From positions 152,836,634 to 152,900,633 of the forward strand of contig NC_045438.1 in NCBI RefSeq assembly GCF_002776525.5: a stretch of 64,000 nt of DNA. Direction: 5' to 3'. Shown here in pieces: positions 60,755 through 64,000 of this stretch; position 1 is the stretch's first letter, and every line of letters begins with the position of its first letter. The DNA is from Piliocolobus tephrosceles. Taxonomy: Eukaryota > Chordata > Mammalia > Primates > Cercopithecidae. The notes below the pieces were generated by a model. That model worked only from the letters and a program-made list of their open reading frames with translations. It ran no database searches and was not told the DNA's origin. Both the position numbers and the translations under genes were made by a program.

Positions 60755-61320
60755 GAAATCTACCATTTCAACATTTTACAAGTTCTTGTAGTGAATGAAA
60801 AAAGAAGAAACTGCCCAGCATATTTTATGAGGCTGGGATAACTTTGATACTGAAACCCAACAAGGAAGTATGAAAAAGTGAACCTGGAGTCCATGAATTC
60901 ATATATAAAAATTATAAACACATTAAAGGCATCATCTCTTGCCTAACTTCCATGATCTATTTCTGAAATTGATATGTTACTTGTAAACATGCTAGGCAGA
61001 AACCTGTTTCCCATATTTTAAATTGGAAAAGTTACAGTGTATTACATACCAACCACAAACACTCAACCAGGTTCCTTAAATGTACTTAAAACCAGCAAAA
61101 TTCCTATACATAGGTAGGAACCTTTAGGATATAAAATGCTTAAAACATCATTTTCTGATTATCAAACTTTGAATGTAATGGTTAATTAACAGTTGCTTGT
61201 GTGCAGTAACTTGGTGTCTCCATGCTGGACACATATAAGCCATGCGTATTCGCTGTTGATAAACTATTCATACTGCTTCAGTGTGTAGACAATTTGAATT
61301 TCTAACAATTCTGATGTTCT

Positions 61321-61615
61321 TTTTTTTTTTTTTTTTGAGACGAAGTCTTGCTCTGTCGCCCAGGCTAGGGTGCAGTGGCCAGATCTCAGCTCATTGCAAG
61401 CTCCGCCTCCCGGGTTCACGCCATTCTCCTGCCTCAGCCTCCCAAGTAGCTGGGACTACAGGTGCCCGCCACCTTGCCCTTTGCCTTTTGTATTTTTAGT
61501 AGAGATGGGGTTTCACCGTGTTAGCCAGGGTGGTCTCGATCTCCTGACCTTGTGATCCGCCCACCTCAGCCTCCCAAAGTCCTGGGATTACAGGCTTGAG
61601 CCACCGCGCCCGGCC
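61321..61615 (-). mobile_element. AluY of Old World monkey type, antisense
   Basis: Target duplication CTGATGTTCT at 61311-61320 and 61616-61625. The reverse of 'gatctggccactg' is present, and 'ggcttgagccaccgcgcc' gives the 'caagcc' left-arm variant. Confidence 0.95.
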
Positions 61616-62004
61616 CTGATGTTCTAACAATTGTATTTGAAATGCAATTTGAGAATCTACTCACATGTTGTTTTAAAATGTGTATCAAGCTTAAATATAA
61701 AGCTTTCCTATATAAATATTAGCTAAAACTTGCTATTGATATTTGCATGGCTTACGAATATTGGATAATAAAAGGAATTCTACCTGGGAGACATTCTTCA
61801 TTGTATACCTATAGTGGCAAACCAAATCCAGCAATGTATAAAAAGCAAAATACACAAGTTTATTCCAGGATTAAAAGGTTAAATTGACATTAGAAAATCT
61901 TTTACATGCAATTGACTTTGTTAAATATTAAAAGCGAAAATGATCATCAGATGCAGAAAATGCATTTCATAAAATTAAATACCTATTCAGGGTAAAAAGT
62001 TTTA

Positions 62005-62285
62005 GCAAATTTTTAATGGAAGACGGCTTCTTTGTCCTGACATCTACCAAAAACCTGCAGTATTTGACTTGTAGTATTTTAATCCCATATTTGGCCATCT
62101 TGCTAAATTCTCTTATTCTAATACCTTGTATTTGGGGGTGCGAGTTGTTTTGGATAGATGGAAGGTTTGTTTCTTTCCTTCTAAGCCATACAACTTTTAA
62201 TTTTTCATGTTTCTTATATGGGGTAGAAACTCTAGTATATGTTGAATAAAAGTAGTTGAAGACCTTGTTCACATTTTGACTTCAT
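62005..62285 (-). mobile_element. L1 ORF2 segment in inverted orientation
   Basis: The minus strand reads as decayed L1 RT-region sequence (for example IREFSKMAKYGIKI), while the flanking L1 pieces read on the plus strand. Confidence 0.6.
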
Positions 62286-63300
62286 TAGACTTAAATGTGA
62301 AAAGGAAAACTGTACATTTTTTAGAAAATACTGGAAGAGAATATGTTTAAGACCTTAGGGTGGGAAAGATTTCTTAAGTCAGATATAAAAAGCACCAACC
62401 ATAAATAAGTATATTGATAATTTTTATCAAAAGTGTTTTATGAAACAACACCATTTACAAGACAGAGGATAAGTGTTCAGAAAATATGAGTAACCCCTAT
62501 GAATCAATAAAAAGAAGACTAAAATAACCCAGGAGAAAAGTGAGTAAAATGTATCAGCAGGCATATTGCAGAAGAGAAAACATGAATGGCCAATACACAG
62601 TAAAATGTGTTCAACCTTGCTTGGTATCAAGGAAATGCAAATTGAAACCCCAAATTAGATTCAGTAATCATTAGATTACCGAAAATTTAAGAAGCTTTGA
62701 GCTTTCTGTGCAGATGGTCATTATTTGCAGATGACAGTTTTGTTTCTTTCCTCAGAAGAAACGTGATGATAAACAACTAGAACTTGGGAGTATAAATTGG
62801 AACAATCACATTAGAAAAAATGAGTTGGCATTAAGTAGAAGTTAAAGTTGCACATGCCTTTCAAGCAACAATTCTGCTTCTAGGAATTTTTCCAGAGCAT
62901 TACATCCAACCTGCAGGGACTGGGGAGGGGTATCTCATTACCCTAGGCCCTGAGAGATGAGGAGATAGATATCTTGGACACATCTGCAATTCATTTGTGA
63001 AACCCTTGCACATATGCATCTTGAGATTTGTAACAGAATGTTTGTAGCAAGCTTTGTTTAATCTTTGGACAGTTCCAAAGTCCATCTGCAGGAAAAAGTA
63101 TGATATTATTCATAAAATAAATATCATATACAGCAGTGAAAATTAGTGAACTACTACACCTCTGTGTATCAACATGAATGAATCCCATGTTAAATGAAGA
63201 CTGTGTCCTGTAGAGGAGCTTTAACAAAAATCATTCTTTTGATTATAAGAAGCATTAACAATATATACAGGAGAAAGAATTTCCTGTAAGATCTGTTATT

Positions 63301-63738
63301 GAATTTATGCTACCTTAGGATCTTAAATTTTTGTATAATTGGTTATTTTAAAACCCACAGCTTATCCAAAGCACTTCTATTGCTTTCCAGAAACAGTACC
63401 CAACCTTAAAGATGGAAGTTTATTTTAAAGCCTTCTGTGATGTATTATTGAGATATATGTAAATATTTAAATGTATATCTTTAATATGCATGGTATTAAA
63501 CCTGTCACTTTGTAAATTTATTTTGTCACACCTGCTCGTGTGTCTTTGGTGGGCTTTACCTAAACAGCATAACCTCCTGGGACAAATATACTTTTGGACA
63601 ATTCTTTTTAACAAATTATTTTATTCTTATCTACTTTAAAGCTGACTATTGTAACTATATAGTCTTGGAATTCAGAACAATAGTTTATAAAACAAGCAGC
63701 TGTGATCAAAGGTAACTTTGTTGTCTAGGCTTGTTCTT
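63301..63738. other. DTNBP1: Intron 4 DNA, AT-rich, no gene
   Basis: Possibly the 3' UTR end of the old L1. Nothing else recognised. Confidence 0.45.
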
Positions 63739-64000
63739 TTTTTTTTTTTTTTGAGACAGAGTCTAGTTCTGTCTCCAGGCTGGAGTGCAGTGGTGCGATC
63801 TCAGCTCACTGCAACCTCTGTCTCCCAGATTCAAGCGATTCTCCTGCCTCAGCCTCCCGAGTAGCTGGGACTACAAGTGTGTGCCACCATGCCCAGCTAA
63901 TTTTTGTATTTTTTAGTAGAGACGGGGTTTCGCCATGTTGGCCAGGATGGTCTCGATCTCTTGACCTCATAATCTGCCAGCCTCAGCCTCCAAAAGTACT
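63739..64000 (-). mobile_element. AluS, antisense, cut by window end
   Basis: T-run then typical Alu body, running off the window at base 64000. Confidence 0.95.

Larger units (their letters stand above)
52640..63300 (+). mobile_element. Very old L1M/HAL1-class element, sense, expanded by nested insertions
   Basis: Pieces of one sense L1 appear in order: 5' UTR/ORF1-like (52640-53160, 53457-54184), early ORF2 region (54495-55012, 55319-55592), mid ORF2 (58359-59383, 59717-60125), RT region (60770-61320, 61626-62000) and late ORF2 (about 62290-63250). The intervening sequence is explained by younger insertions annotated separately. The join across the Tigger1 copy ('aagattgaata' to 'attgaagggaaaacatatac') restores continuous L1 sequence. 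No intact frame remains. The subfamily is uncertain. Confidence 0.7.

Noticed and set aside
51883..64000. Search for DTNBP1 exon 5
   Set aside because: No sequence encoding the expected LVDSEVV continuation was found, so the window ends in intron 4.
1..64000. CRISPR arrays, operons, phage or bacterial mobile systems
   Set aside because: The sequence is plainly primate nuclear DNA. Direct repeats present are target duplications, microsatellites or local tandem duplications.

Overview
This window is nuclear DNA from a primate, most likely an Old World monkey. It is dominated by Alu and L1 copies. Several of the younger AluY copies carry a 'gatccggccactg' right-arm variant and a 'gctcaagcctg' left-arm variant, which I associate with the cercopithecid AluYRa lineage. 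A run of exactly 100 N marks an assembly gap.

The only protein-coding gene I can support is DTNBP1 (dysbindin-1, a BLOC-1 subunit), on the + strand. The window covers its 5' end: a CpG-island promoter at about 25.3-26.25 kb, coding exon 1 (25601-25656), exon 2 (37465-37518), exon 3 (38241-38291) and exon 4 (51822-51882). Together these encode the first 74 residues in one uninterrupted frame with canonical GT-AG junctions. The window ends inside intron 4. Exon 5 and the rest of the protein lie beyond base 64000.

Layout. (1) 1-25.25 kb is upstream intergenic DNA with Alu, MIR, a MER1-type and MER5-type hAT elements, MLT1-like LTRs, a 113-bp L1 tail and several small tandem duplications; I see no gene there. 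(2) 25.3-26.25 kb is the CpG island with exon 1. (3) Intron 1 (11.8 kb) holds Alus, two related L1M-derived segments (28.3 and 33.9 kb) and a 700-bp L1 insertion with a perfect target-site duplication. (4) Intron 2 is only 722 bp. (5) Intron 3 (13.5 kb) is mostly antisense L1: a roughly 6-kb primate L1 apparently nested in an older L1, followed by old sense L1 3' sequence that runs almost to exon 4. (6) Intron 4 (from 51883) is largely one very old sense-strand L1, stretched to about 10.7 kb by nested insertions: Alus, a nearly full-length Tigger1 DNA transposon, a processed 7SL RNA pseudogene and an Alu-in-Alu nest.

I found no previously undescribed biological system. The points most worth a second look are the splice-site architecture of DTNBP1 exons 2-4, the paired L1M segments in intron 1, and the layered transposon stratigraphy of introns 3 and 4.
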